Shown here: positions 42,948 to 55,102 of the stretch, one piece after another
Layout: the number at the start of each line of letters is the position of its first letter
Numbering within the stretch: the stretch's first letter is position 1
Origin: Setaria digitata
Lineage: Eukaryota > Nematoda > Chromadorea > Rhabditida > Setariidae
Length of the DNA stretch: 64,000 nucleotides
NCBI GenBank assembly: GCA_003640385.1
Contig: RCAB01000035.1
Span: 62,001 to 126,000 of the forward strand
Reading direction: 5' to 3'
The notes under the pieces: model-generated
The model's input: the letters and a program-made list of their open reading frames with translations, nothing else
Databases searched by the model: none
What the model was told of the DNA's origin: nothing
Made by a program: the position numbers and the translations under genes

Positions 42948-44197
42948 GTGAGTTCTCGTTAATTTAGCATGAAATATTCAACTTCATAGCTTAATGGGGG
43001 AAAGGTCAAGTCACTCGTCCAGACTCCACCGACTGCTCAGTTCGGATCGAAAGAGTACTTAGTTTTGCTAATGCGTCGTAATCGTCTCCGGTTACAACTG
43101 TTTACTGGAGGGTTGTTGATTCGCGTTCTGTGACGATGATAGTTGGATAAGAGTGAAATAAGCGAGGACAGAGAGGAGGTGTGGTGAGGATGTGCTGTTG
43201 ACTTGACTCGATGATAAGCTATTCTTTATAACTTTTAATTATGCCTGTTTCAGTTATAGTTAAGCTTTTTTCTCTCTTATCTTAACAATTGTCAGTAGTT
43301 TTTCAATTTTCATAATAATTTGTTATGAAATTTATTTGCATACTTAGTGCTTTTACATTAGCTTTACATTTTAAAGTTAAAAATACCTACTAATTTATTA
43401 GTGTAAATATCATTTGAAGTACAATATCTTGCATCAATATAATAATACATTTTTATATATACAATTATCCGCAGTGAAACTTTCTTTTACATATTGAAGC
43501 TAGGATGACTTGAAGTTATATAGGGTCATAAAAATGCCTTTGAAATCATTGTTGTTAATGCTTCGTAACTATTTGGTAGCAATCTGAGACTGAATAAGAA
43601 CTTACGATTTCTGTGCAGACTTACTAAGAACAGGAAAAAAAATCATGATTAATAGAAGTTTCACTTTATCCAAATACTCCTGTACTATTCCTATCTTCCA
43701 AATATGCGTCATTTTTGTCTGTTGTGAAATATTATCGAATTTTTGAAAAGCCTGCTTAATTTATTGAGTGTTTCCTTTCCCCTGTTCTAATTTTTTTTTC
43801 TATTCACTTAATATAGGTGCACGATATATATATATATGTATATCACATTAAAATTACAGTTCTTTTAAATATGAACACATTATGGCTTCGTAATCTTCAC
43901 TCATTTTAGAAATGTTGATTTTCTAGTGAAAACAGCAGTAAAGGATGCCCTTTCAGTCATTTTTGAACCCTTCATTTGATTTCGAATCGTTGGATCTATG
44001 TTAGCAATAAGAGTCTCTTTTCTTCGTGGTTTACAAGATATCCAATAGGAAATTTGGATTAAATTTTATACTTGTGTAGATGCGCTTATCGCAGGTTCAT
44101 CAGTACATAGTACAAATTTTCATGCAGTAATAATTTGAAATTTAAATCCTTGCAGCTCTTGACCGTTGCGAAGTAATTTATTTGTCATCAGAAATTT

Positions 44198-44206
44198 TGT
44201 CGATAG
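44198..44206 (+). promoter_or_regulatory. Possible spliced-leader acceptor of DLST
   Basis: TTGTCGATAG-type acceptor ending 11 bases before the ATG at 44218; weaker pyrimidine tract than at the other genes. Confidence 0.3.
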
Positions 44207-44217
44207 GGGGTTGATCA

Positions 44218-47200
44218 ATGTTGCGACGTGCAGTTTCTGCGTACAGTCGTATGATGCTGCTGAATCAGGTTTTTGGTTTTTGTCATTTTCTTGCATCTAA
44301 TTTGGTTAACAAAATGCTGACTGTTATTTCCAGTGAATAAAGAGAGGAAATAAATACAAACGATATAATAATATTTTATAATATGTGCTAATACATCTTG
44401 TGTCTAATAGTTATGTATGGAAGCTGCGCTGTGAAACAAATGAAGGAAGAGCGTTTTGCGCTTTGAGCTTCACGTCTTTTTCATTTAGCTCCTTTATCTG
44501 TCTAATTATCTTAGTTGCAGGAAGATTTTGTCAATTATTTACTTTTTTGTCCTGTATTTCCTATATTTCAAAAGTGGAGAGGGTATTCCCTGGATCACTT
44601 TTTCTACTTTTTTGCATCTCTTGCCTATAACTCATTTTCACAGCCAACAGATAAGCAAAGTTAAATGAGACTTGGTCAGTCCAACTGTTACGTATCGCAA
44701 CATTTTTCGTGTCATACACTTGAATTGCTTTTATTAAAGGAAAAGTCTGGAAGGTGTTTGATGAAAACCAAGAAGAGAGAACAGTGTTTTAGCTGAATTA
44801 TAGTCATTTAAATATATATTAATGGACAGGAAAAGCAAAAGCAAAATATTTCGGTGCTGCATAAAGATTCTAAATTTATGCTAGTCAGAAATTGCTTTAT
44901 CAGTGATTTTTCAGGTAATACTACTAATGTTGCATACAACTTTTTCAGCCAAAGGGAGAAAAGTTATGGCTCAATAATATGCGAATTACACATTGCCGAT
45001 CACTTGCCACTATTCCTCAGTTACTAACTGAAAAAAATCGATCGTTTTATTACGTAGATACAATTCGACAGTTGCATTGGAGCCAGTCTTATTGTTCGTT
45101 CTTTTATTTTTTTTTGCATCGAAATCAGGTTTGAAAGATCAGTTAAAATAAGTGTTACGAGTAAAATCAAAGCCCGTGACCCATATCCTTTTAGTTATTC
45201 TTTAATAATTTGGTCGTAGCATTCAAATTAATGAGTTATGCTTCAGATGCTGATGTCATCGAAGTGGAAGGACCGGCCTTTGCAGAGTCCATCTCCGAGG
45301 GTGATATAAAGTGGTTAAAACGTTAGTTTTAGAAATCATCAACTTGTCTCGAGGTTTTCTCCTTTGTTAATTTAGTTTAATGCAGTGAATCAATGAAAGT
45401 AGGTGGTTATCTTTTCTTTCGTTTTAAGAAGTACCTAAATTGTAATTATATAAGTGGTTCTTGATTTGGAAATAATCTGGAGAATATGACTGGTTTTAGA
45501 AAAAGGTGACTTTATCAATCGAGATGATTTGGTCGCTGAAATAGAGACCGATAAGGTTAATCCTACTTTCAGTTCATTTTATTTAAAATATTAATATATT
45601 GTTTTATTTAAAGAATCATTTATATAATTATTCAAGTGATACATCTTGTTTTAGACAACCGTCGAAGTACCAGCATCTCAGTCAGGAACAATAGTTGAAC
45701 TTCTTGTAGAAGATGGTAGTCGGGTAACTGCACACCAGAAGTTATATAAACTAGAAGTTGGAGGAGGTAAAACCTAATTCAGTTTATGTTTTTCCTCTAA
45801 AATTGCTTCTTGAAATTTCATTCATTTCGTCGGAGATGGTTATGCAACTTCGACATTTAAAGTCTGCATATATCTGCTCATTAATAATATAATTTTTTTT
45901 GTACTTTAAATTTTGTGCTTTCAGAAATACCTGTTAAAATGACAAAAGAAACAAAATCAGTGAAAGAGGAAGCTGTGTCTCTATCATCACCAAAGGAAGA
46001 GGAGATGTATGTACCTCCACCATCACCTAATATAGTAGGTAAGCCATCCTGTAATGTAGATTTAACGTTTTTTAATTCATGGAATTGGGATGTTGCAACA
46101 TGGAGATTCGGAAGAGAAAGCTATGTGTAAGGAGATTTCAAACACTCTATGCATAAAATTTATTTTAGAAAAGCCAGTTGCTCCTCCACCTCCAATCGAG
46201 ACTGCAGCTCCATCTCAGCCGTTAGCACCGTCGCAATCTAAGCCAACATCTCCATCTGTAACTACCCAGAGTCCCTTTGCTGGTTCAAGAAATGAAACAC
46301 GCGTCAAAATGAATCGAATGCGTTTAAGGATAGCACAGCGACTAAAGGATGCTCAGAATACTTACGCTATGCTTACTACTTTCAGTGAAGTAGACATGAG
46401 GTGTATTAGCTTCTGATGTTTTATTTTTTCTATTTTTTGAACACTTCATATTTTGGAAGTTTGCAGTAAGGTTCACGTAAGAACTCATTACTGCTTACTT
46501 GTGACGCCATTACTAAAGTCTTTTCCTCACGGAATTACTGCAAGTTGTTTGCAGATCTCGTAACTAAGTTTAAAAGTCATTTAATTTCCAGCAGCGTACT
46601 GGAAATGCGAAAGCGTTACCAAAATGAATTCATCGCTAAATATGGAATCAAAATCGGACTAATGTCGCCATTTATTCGAGCAGCCGCGTATGCGTTGCAA
46701 GAATTTCCCATCGTTAATGCAGGTAGAGTTTTCTTATTTTTCGTCAAACTACTTACTCTTGGTAGAAGATTCAGATTCCGAAACAATTTTTTATTGCAAT
46801 ATTATGTGAATCAATAACTGTCATCATTCATTTCCTCCCGTCTGACTCTTCATTATGTCTGACTTCACTTTTGCTAAATTTTCCCAAGATCGTTTACTCT
46901 TGTCTGAACAGGATTGTTAATAATCATGACTAAATTATTATCTGAAATCTTTGTTCTTCTAGTAATCGATGAGGGCGAAATACTATATCGACATTATATC
47001 GATGTGTCAGTTGCAGTCGCTACACCGAAAGGTCTTGTAGTGCCTGTGTTGCGTAATGTTGAAACAATGGATTACGCATCAATCGAGAAGACACTGAATG
47101 ATTATGCAGTTAAAGTACTTCTCTATTTTTTCAATCTTTTATTATTACCTTATACTTTAATTCATTACAGAAAGAAATTGTTTGACTCTCTTTACTCCGA

Positions 47201-48039
47201 CTGTTTCTCCATAGACACCTTTGTTGTTAAACTTTGTAGATAAGGAGAGAGTGAAATTTTGTAAATCTCTTCACTCACTCAACATTAATTAGTCACATTC
47301 TTTATTGTTCATTTATACCACTTTTTTTTTTACTTTCGTTGATGACCGGGGTTCGGGTGAGATGATAGCTTGAAGGTGATAAAAGAAAGGTGTGAATGAC
47401 TATTGGTTAAATAAGTTATGGAGAACGTAAAAAGAAGATAGAAGTGTACTGCTAAATTTGGTATTTCATGATGAAGATTTTTAGACTCCAGCTTGTTATT
47501 TTACTGATTTTATGTTTGATTTTATGCTCGAGACGGGAAACTTGCAATCGAAGATATGGAAGGTGGAACATTTACAATTAGTAATGGTGGTGTTTTTGGC
47601 TCAGTATCAGGAACACCGATCATTAATCCACCACAGTCAGCGATTCTCGGAATGCATGGCATATTCGATCGACCAGTGGCAGTGGATGGCAAAGTTGAAA
47701 TACGCCCGATGATGAACATAGCTTTGACGTATGACCATAGGTAGCAATTCATTGTCTTTAAAGTTTTATCCTTGTGTTTATTCATTTAATTTCAGTTCCT
47801 TGCTTCTGGTCTTTTTGGTTTCCTGTATCTACTATTTTACATATTTTCTGCTCATTTAATGCAAATTAAAATATGTTTATCACTGACTTGATTTAACGAG
47901 TGCAGCTTCAATATTATTTTATTTGCCCTAAATAAACGTACTTACTTCTAGGTTAATCGATGGTCGCGAAGCGGTTACTTTCCTGCGAAAAATCAAAACT
48001 TCAGTTGAAGATCCACGGACCATTTTGCTAAATTTATGA
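44218..48039 (+). CDS. dlst-1: Dihydrolipoamide succinyltransferase (E2 of 2-oxoglutarate dehydrogenase)
   Basis: Mitochondrial E2 core enzyme of the TCA cycle; moves the succinyl group from lipoate to CoA. Eleven exons, 465 codons (human 453): 44218-44268, 44949-45093, 45220-45321, 45500-45555, 45655-45766, 45925-46038, 46169-46400, 46592-46722, 46963-47114, 47526-47740, 47952-48039. The N-terminus ([14 protein letters not shown]) is a typical mitochondrial presequence. The lipoyl domain follows, with the lipoylated Lys in EIETDKTTVEVPA, then a Pro/Ser-rich linker without an E3-binding domain, as in animals, and the catalytic domain ending [14 protein letters not shown] with the active-site His. 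The 44949-45093/45220 join is the least certain in the N-terminal half. The intron 47115-47525 lacks an AG at its expected 3' end (reads AT), described under findings. Confidence 0.95.
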
Positions 48040-48052
48040 AAATTTCGTGGGT

Positions 48053-48131
48053 AAACAGTTAAATATAATATATCAATATTTAATTGTTTAAACTGACTTA
48101 AACAGTTAAATAATTGTCATATTTAATTGTT
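48053..48131. repeat. Tandem pair of imperfect hairpins just after DLST
   Basis: The arm AAACAGTTAAAT occurs at 48053-48064 and 48100-48111, and the near-complementary arm ATTTAATTGTT at 48078-48088 and 48121-48131. Each pair can fold, and the two hairpins are about 47 bases apart, as after a local duplication. They lie in the DLST 3' UTR. Confidence 0.6.
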
Positions 48132-48239
48132 GAAATCAGAATTCCTTAGCTAACGTAAATATGTGATTCGAAATCTTTTTAGCTTTATTGCACAACTATA
48201 TCAGTATTCTACTATGACTTTCCTTCTCCTTGATTGTAA

Positions 48240-48245
48240 AATAAA
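48240..48245 (+). terminator. Probable poly(A) signal of DLST
   Basis: AATAAA about 200 bases after the stop codon, downstream of the paired hairpins. Confidence 0.4.
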
Positions 48246-49343
48246 GAATTGCATATTTATCTGGACGGGTTGATTTGTAAGCATAAGCTTTAATTATTGA
48301 ATAGCATATGAAGGATTCTGAACATTGAAAATTCCTGAATTATATTAGTATTCTACTGTGTCGAGAATCTAAATTAAATGTCCTTGAATCTTAGTAATAT
48401 TTAGTGAGTTAATCACTTACTCTTATTTCGTCTCTTACAGATTTATTATTTATCTGGATGCAAATTATAAAGATTTCAGTCAGCTTGTATGTCATTTCTT
48501 TACGGAATTGGTTTTTACTTCCTCCGCCTGAAAGTTTGTCTCAGTTTATATTGTTGAAGTATTTTGATTGCAAGTAATAATTTTTTTAGGGGTGCAGTGT
48601 TTGAATTGCCACCTCATAATTTGTAGAATATTTACTTGTAATCACAGAACTTCGACGTTATAAAGCTAAGACAGTAATGGCTGTCAACATTAGTGAAATA
48701 TCACTTCCGGTTGTGCTAATACTTCCTCTTCAATTTAACCTCCATTGGTTTTTTATTGTTGATTAGTTGTCCTTTTTTGTAATTTTAAATAATTATTTTG
48801 TAAGGTACAAGAGTAAATTCAATATATTCATTTTACAAAGTAGGTTAGCAGAAGAAATCCTGTCGATAAACTGGTACGAAATCCAGCTCATATTTAATTT
48901 CCCAAAATCCAAAAGATTTCTCTTCAAGAGTTCTGAGATCCAAATAATTTCATGTACGAAATGTTTTTTGCGAAAGTAATATAGGAAAAATTGTCGCAGT
49001 GAAATAGAGTGAAATAAATACAAAACATGACCAAACAAGCTATAATTTTGAATATGTTTTCTTGCCCGTCTTTTTATTTGCCGCAACTTCTCTGAAATTC
49101 AGATAGGTATATATAGAGAAAAGAAAAGCAAGATATTTTTAATTCTAAACGTAGATTTGGGATTTTAACCTTGAAATTAAGGGAAGATGGCTTCTTTGTC
49201 TCGATTTAGATCGGTAAATTTTTCTGGAGTTTCCATTGGTTAACTAATGTTTGATTACTTTGTCATGGAGTTTGTGTTTACAGGAATTCTTTCCGTCTTC
49301 CTGGTAAATTACTACCAGTTGTTTTTTTTCTGGTGTTTTTAAC

Positions 49344-49355
49344 TTCCTCCGTCAG
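49344..49355 (+). promoter_or_regulatory. Probable spliced-leader acceptor of the exonuclease
   Basis: TTCCTCCGTCAG, a good pyrimidine tract with AG, ends 12 bases before the ATG at 49368. Confidence 0.5.
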
Positions 49356-49367
49356 GTGACAGTTTGT

Positions 49368-52300
49368 ATGGGTCGTGAGTCTTGCCCTATTCAGTCATTC
49401 GTGTTCTTGGATGTGGAAGCTAGTGGACTTTTTCCAGTGGATGCAATGAATCCATTAGATGATCCACCGATACCAGGCAACTCGAGAGACTTATCCCAAA
49501 TGTTACGCAATTATACCCGGCTGAGTAATTTTATTTGTTTTACTGCTTGTTTATTTGAAGTTTTTGGAATTTCCGAAGTTAACTGCAGTTCGAGCCTGGT
49601 TTTGACGGATTCTTTATTAATACTACATGATACGAAAAACTTTAACCTCGGTTACTTCTGCTTTCCACCTTGTCCTTGCGGTTGCTAGTTTACGAATCGT
49701 TTGTTATATGTTTCCAGCTAGTTCCCGACAGGCTCCTCATGTCACGGAAGTTAGTCTCGTTTCGGCTACTAGGAAGGCAGTTTTATCTGGTATTCGGGAG
49801 ATGACTACACTAATGAATATTGATGAGATGGATATTCAAGGACCACTTCATTCCAAATTAAGTAGTTTCCGGGTTCCATGTAACATCTTCTCTGCACAGG
49901 TTTCTTCGTTTTATTCATTTACATTAGCAAAATTTCTTAATTTTCCGGCTGTGTATTATTTTATTCAATCGGTAATACGAGTTTCTCGAAGTTAAAGCAT
50001 ATGATGGTATTTCAGCTGCTCAGATTGCTTTATTATTGCTGTATAGTTTAGGTTTATTTTTTAAAAGGACTGGAAATTGTGCTCCATTCACATTATGCGC
50101 ATGTTATGCTTTGCAGGTGAAACCTAAAATGAGCCAAGGAGAATGGGCAGAGTATGAAAAATTACGACTTCAGTATAGCGGTATTTTACTAATTTTTAAG
50201 CTTATTTCTTTTCATTTAATTATTTCTTCATTTATAATATTGTAAGCTGTGTTCCTTTGTAAAATTGATGATAATAATTTTCATCTTTCGTTCATAGTTT
50301 AAGAAATAACTGTTTAGCTATTGCTTATACACGAGAAGATCTGGAAGACAAGAACGATTTTGCCACAGAATGGAAAGGAGTGAAGCTCTTTTTGGAGCAG
50401 ACAAAGAAGCCAGCTTGCATAATTGCTCACAATGGAGTAAGGTATAACAGCTTATCTGTTCACCTCCTATTCTTTTTTGCATTTGTTATTTGACTTTCAA
50501 GTCAGATGTGATTTCTTCACTATTTTAAGGTTTGATTTTCGTGTGCTGTATGCAGAATTTGAGCGAAATGGTCTTCTGAATGCTAATCCTATTCCTGACC
50601 AGGTATTATTTTCTTTTTTGTTATGAAAATCGTCTCTTAATTGGACACTGAAATCTCAGTTTTCATGTATTTCCAACTTTTCAAGAGTTGGAAATACTTG
50701 AATTTGTATTTTCTTTCAAATTTTTTCCAGGTTTATTTTGTGGATTCTTATCTCATGTTTCTGGATTTGGAAAAAAAGTTGCACGATGAATTACGGACTG
50801 CTGTACAGTTGTTAGATTGGGGTCGTCGTAAGTTATCCAACATTCATTCATGTTGAGAGAAATTTTTTGCAAGATGAACTAGCTATAATAACGGAGCAGA
50901 GAGAATGATTACAATTACTTTGTTATCTCCTGCTTGCAGTAAAAATAGTCATATATGAGTAGCAATTATTATAAATCATTTCTTCTGTTTCACTGCTTTT
51001 AGCCTGCAGAAATATGATGTATAGGCAACCATCTTTAACTATTTTATACTGCAGTAACCGCACGGATGAAAAGTAATAGTCGGCTATCGTCAATGCAGGA
51101 AAAGCTGTCATGTGTAGTGGGTGCAATTTCACAAACTAATGAAGACATTATTTCTAAACCACGGACAACACCTGAAATAGAGATCATTTCTCCAGTGGCA
51201 CCCAAAAATGATACTCCTGGAAACGAAGAATTGCAAAACATGGCTTTTGTTGTTCCCCTTGAATGTTCGGCTAGAAAAGAACCGAAAAGGTTTTTTTTTC
51301 TGAAAAAAAAAAAAAAATAGAAAGAAAAAAAAATACTTTTATGAGATTTGTACTGTCGAGTCCAGTTGAAATCTGCAAAGTAATTGTAAGTGATGTTGCA
51401 TTTATTTTCATCTTTAATATTGCTTATGAAATACTTAATGTGTTTATCGGAATTGGCCATTCCATTATCGTCAAAATTTAGTGTATTTTAATTAAGGTTT
51501 AACTTTTTTGATTTTGCAGAAATATTTAACAATACCTGCAAAGAAGCTGATGATTTGTAGCCACCGATATTATCACTTTCTCTATTCATATAATTTTTAC
51601 AGACCTGATAGAAAGCAGCTTTCTGCTGAAACATTGGATGATCATCCATTAAACTTTATCCGTACAACAGAGTGGTCGCCGGCTAAGAAAAAACGTATTC
51701 GGCCGAATCTTTTCAAGTAAGTTTTCCATCATTTCGAATAATTAGTCGAAATTTCGGTAAATTAAATAAATTTTATAATTATCGCTCGTTGGCTTGTCAG
51801 CCTAAACATCTTAATTTAGCTTAATTTTTCTAGCTTCTGGACCTGATACTAGACAATATTGTTGCCTTATGTTAGATTCATTATTTTTCGTGCTTCAGGC
51901 GCTCTAGAGAAGGTGACTGGATGTTCAACAATCATTTTTCACTTACATATTTCCATGAAAAAGGTGCCTTTAAGTTGGAGTCCATGTATAAGCAGGTTAT
52001 CATTTTCCGTTATTGGCATATTTTCCGTGATTTTTTTACTCGTAAGATTTTTTATATTAAAAATAACAAAATTTAAATATCAGAGACCTTACATCATAAG
52101 GAAAAAATATGTATCATCCTTCGTATTCCACAAGTTGATTAATCTGACTGTAGATAGACTACCTTAACAGACACAGCATTGCCTGTGTTTCTTCAGAGGT
52201 TCAACCAGCTTTTTTTTTTACCCAAATAGAAAATGTCTTACAAATCATGTAACAAATTTTAGGAAAATATTTTCACATCTTCTTTGTTCTTTTCAGCTAT

Positions 52301-52425
52301 TGAGTGGTGATTATAATGCCCATTATGCTAGGGACGACTGTGAAGCTTTGCTAAAAATCTGTATTACGTATGGCGAGGAATTTGTGGGATATGTGGACAC
52401 ACATGCAGTTAAGTTTCCGTTTTAA
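49368..52425 (+). CDS. TREX-like DEDDh 3'-5' exonuclease with long insertion
   Basis: Predicted DnaQ-fold exonuclease that removes nucleotides from 3' ends; closest to the TREX group by motif. Ten exons, 423 codons: 49368-49524, 49718-49899, 50117-50180, 50318-50441, 50530-50602, 50731-50827, 51055-51289, 51603-51716, 51899-51995, 52297-52425. Exo I is FVFLDVEASGL (D15, E17), Exo II is AHNGVRFDFRVLY (D178), Exo III is HYARDDCEALL (H390, D395), so all four acidic residues and the His are present. PHVTEVSLVSA matches the second strand of the fold. Between Exo II and III lies about 200 residues, far more than in mammalian TREX, with an acidic/Pro part and a basic cluster AKKKRIRP (338-345) that looks like a nuclear localisation signal. 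Splice choice at 50318 was set by phase. RNA rather than DNA substrates cannot be excluded. Confidence 0.84.
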
Positions 52426-55102
52426 AAAGAAGCAGAAATTATGTGCCGGAAGTGACAGAAATCTTATAGCATCAAATACAGAGTTCTTTTTTAGTTTAAA
52501 AATTTTGCATATTTGGAGAGGGAAAAGTTTGTCTTGTTTTACCTTAAAGAGCTGACCAATTTTCACCGATTTCTTACTGATGTTGTACATTCAACTCTCT
52601 ACTTCAATTATAACGTGTTTTTTTTTTTTTCTGCTTATTCGTTGTTTTGATCCACTATATCATTTGTTTGTACATTTATCCGACTTGCATTACTGACTAG
52701 TTTGTTGCATGTTTTAAGCTTATTCTGGAGAGCGAGACGGTCTTGAGGATAATCAGCATATGTCGTGTTATAGTTTAAGGAATTTGTAACCTTAAAGTTG
52801 TAAAGCTTGTGTTAATCTAGTTACGGATTTATAATTTAAAATTAATTTACACCTTTTTAATTCTTCTTCCAACTGCTATTTTTCTAACCGCTTCTGGGGA
52901 ACATTATTTGCAACAAGTTTAGCGATTAATAAAAGAAATCTCACTTTTCCTTCCTGAATGAATTATTTTGCTAATCGATATGCTATTGTAAAATATGTAA
53001 AAAAAGATATGCTGAATTTGAGTTGTTATTTGTTCAACAGATTTATTCTTTCAGTTCCATTTTGTTATCCTTTTTATTTTAATGATTTGTCTGTGATTGA
53101 TAACTGAGCTTGTTGAAGAATGTTCATTTGCTTTCCTTGTGAAAGTTATTTTCCAGTCTTATTTTAAGTATATTTTATTGCCTGTGTTGTAATTAATTAC
53201 AAACAAAGCATTCTTTTTTATGATTTCTGTTCTAAGACGCTGTTTTAGAAGAAATACGTCAGCTTCAATAATATCACTCCGTTGCCAAATGTGAGACTTA
53301 AAAAAATCTATAAGGCTGTCTGCTTCATCAGATTCTGAGATACACAAGCGTAAACAAAAAAGAAAAAATGATGTTGCATTTTGTAATACATGATAATTAA
53401 TTACTATGCATTGTATATTTCCAGGAGATGTTTTTAACAGTGTTCAGATGGGAAGGCAGATGTTGCGCAGAAAAAAAGTGGGATATTTTTATGCACATTT
53501 TTAACCTAGTGACCCCTTAGTATTTAACAGGGACTGATGAACCAATATAACGAGCTTTTTTTTCAAAAGGTTAAAAAATTTTTTCATGTTGCGATCATGC
53601 ATTGTTTTATTTACTTTTCTCTTTGAAATTACTGTTAGAAAGACAGTGGATGAGAGGGCACATTTGCACATTCACATTTTTGTTTACATGACTGTAAATT
53701 TTTTTGAAAAAAGTTTTCAGAACTGTACAAATTTGGAGCTTCTCTTTTTCGTTTTAAACATTGGTGTGGAAAATATTCCATCATATGTTTCTGGAAAAAT
53801 TTTGATAAATATTGTTATCATATATACCGATGATGAAATAATTGATAATGCTGACTGTCATTCATCTTTCCATAGTAATTAATTCTTTCTTCCATAGCAG
53901 CATATGACATCAGTATGATCAAATTTTCATCGATAGCTACTTCCTTATTGTTAGAAGTTGTCTGCTTAACAAAGACCTATTAAATGATAATTTAATGATG
54001 ATATTTCCGAGTTTAGAATACTGCATTAATTGCTGGTTTTGACATTCCTAAGGCTGTTCCTTGATTTTATCACTTTAGCTATCGAAGGTAGTTTACTAGT
54101 TGTTACGCTCAGTCACCATCGTTTTATTTACCCATCTGATTGATCAGTTAGTGTGGCAAAGGATGACATGTTTGAAGCATGCTCCTTCATATTCAGTACC
54201 ATTTTTGGCGTTGTCTACCTCTTTTCCAGGTTTTTTTTTTGGATGTGTAATAACGGAATTTGAAGTGGTTGAATTTAGTTTAAAATTACTTATCTGTTTG
54301 AATGTTGTTCCTCTTTATCCTTTATTTTCAATTCCCTTGAAATAGAAAGGATAATGGAATTTCTAGAAAATGATAGTGTGGAAACAGAAATCCATCGGAC
54401 GTTTTTAAACTGGTTAAAACATATGTTGACTTAATTTCTTAATAAGTGTAAATGAACTTTTTAGATTTAAGAGTGGACTTCATTTCCGTCAATTGTGGCG
54501 ATGTCATTATAATTATTTAACATACATATCGTATCCAGGTTAAACATTTATCAGCGAACACTGATATCTTTATGAATAGGAGAAATTAATGCTGATTAAA
54601 AAATTGTTAAACTTTGAATTAGAAAGTTGATAATATAGCATACGAAAACATATTTGTATTTAAAAGGAATTTAAAAAAAGCAAAAAAATTTGATAAGAAG
54701 TAATAAAGAGTCCGAAATTTAAATTAAAGCGAACCACTTTATTCCTAAAGGACGACATCTATTTGAATTGATAGATTTGTGTTTTGATGTTAAATTGTGA
54801 TAAGCCATTCAGTAGTCAACTGTTCTTCATTCTTCTTCATTTCAGCTTAAACTGCAGCATATGGCTAAACTTTAATTTATCTTAGCAACAGTTCTTCGAA
54901 AGACCTATCACTTGCTTTTCTGCAAAGAAATTGCAATCATACTTCAACATTTACTGCTATAATTATTGTATCTTATTTCAAATCGCTATTCTTCCAGTGC
55001 TTTGATTGCATTTCTTGTTCTTTCTTATTTATCAAACTGATTTTATTGGTGCAACTATATAGAACACAATCATGTTTCCGTGTTCAGTTTGTGGAATTTT
55101 AG
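52426..55102. other. 2.7-kb intergenic gap, no gene seen
   Basis: AT-rich. The longer open frames (for example 53586-53882 and 54100-54345) are hydrophobic or low-complexity with no splice context. An AATAAA near 52928 could end the exonuclease transcript. Confidence 0.5.
55093..55102 (+). promoter_or_regulatory. Probable spliced-leader acceptor of the BRMS1-like gene
   Basis: TGGAATTTTAG ends directly at the ATG, spacer 0. Confidence 0.5.

Larger units (their letters stand above)
42158..44217. other. Intergenic, one possible orphan exon
   Basis: 3' UTR of the dehydrogenase and upstream DNA of DLST. Apart from the segment at 42876-42947 I see no coding signal. A TA-rich run lies near 43824-43842. 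Confidence 0.5.
48040..49367. other. Intergenic, no gene seen
   Basis: DLST 3' UTR and leader region of the exonuclease. The overlapping open frames at 48767-49086 on both strands show no similarity or splice context. Confidence 0.5.

Noticed and set aside
47512..47785. Other-frame and antisense open frames over the DLST catalytic exon
   Set aside because: The frame encoding [14 protein letters not shown] and the DHRLIDG active site is the real one; these are shadows.
53586..54345. Open frames of 80-100 codons downstream of the exonuclease
   Set aside because: Low-complexity hydrophobic translations in AT-rich DNA; no splice or leader signals.
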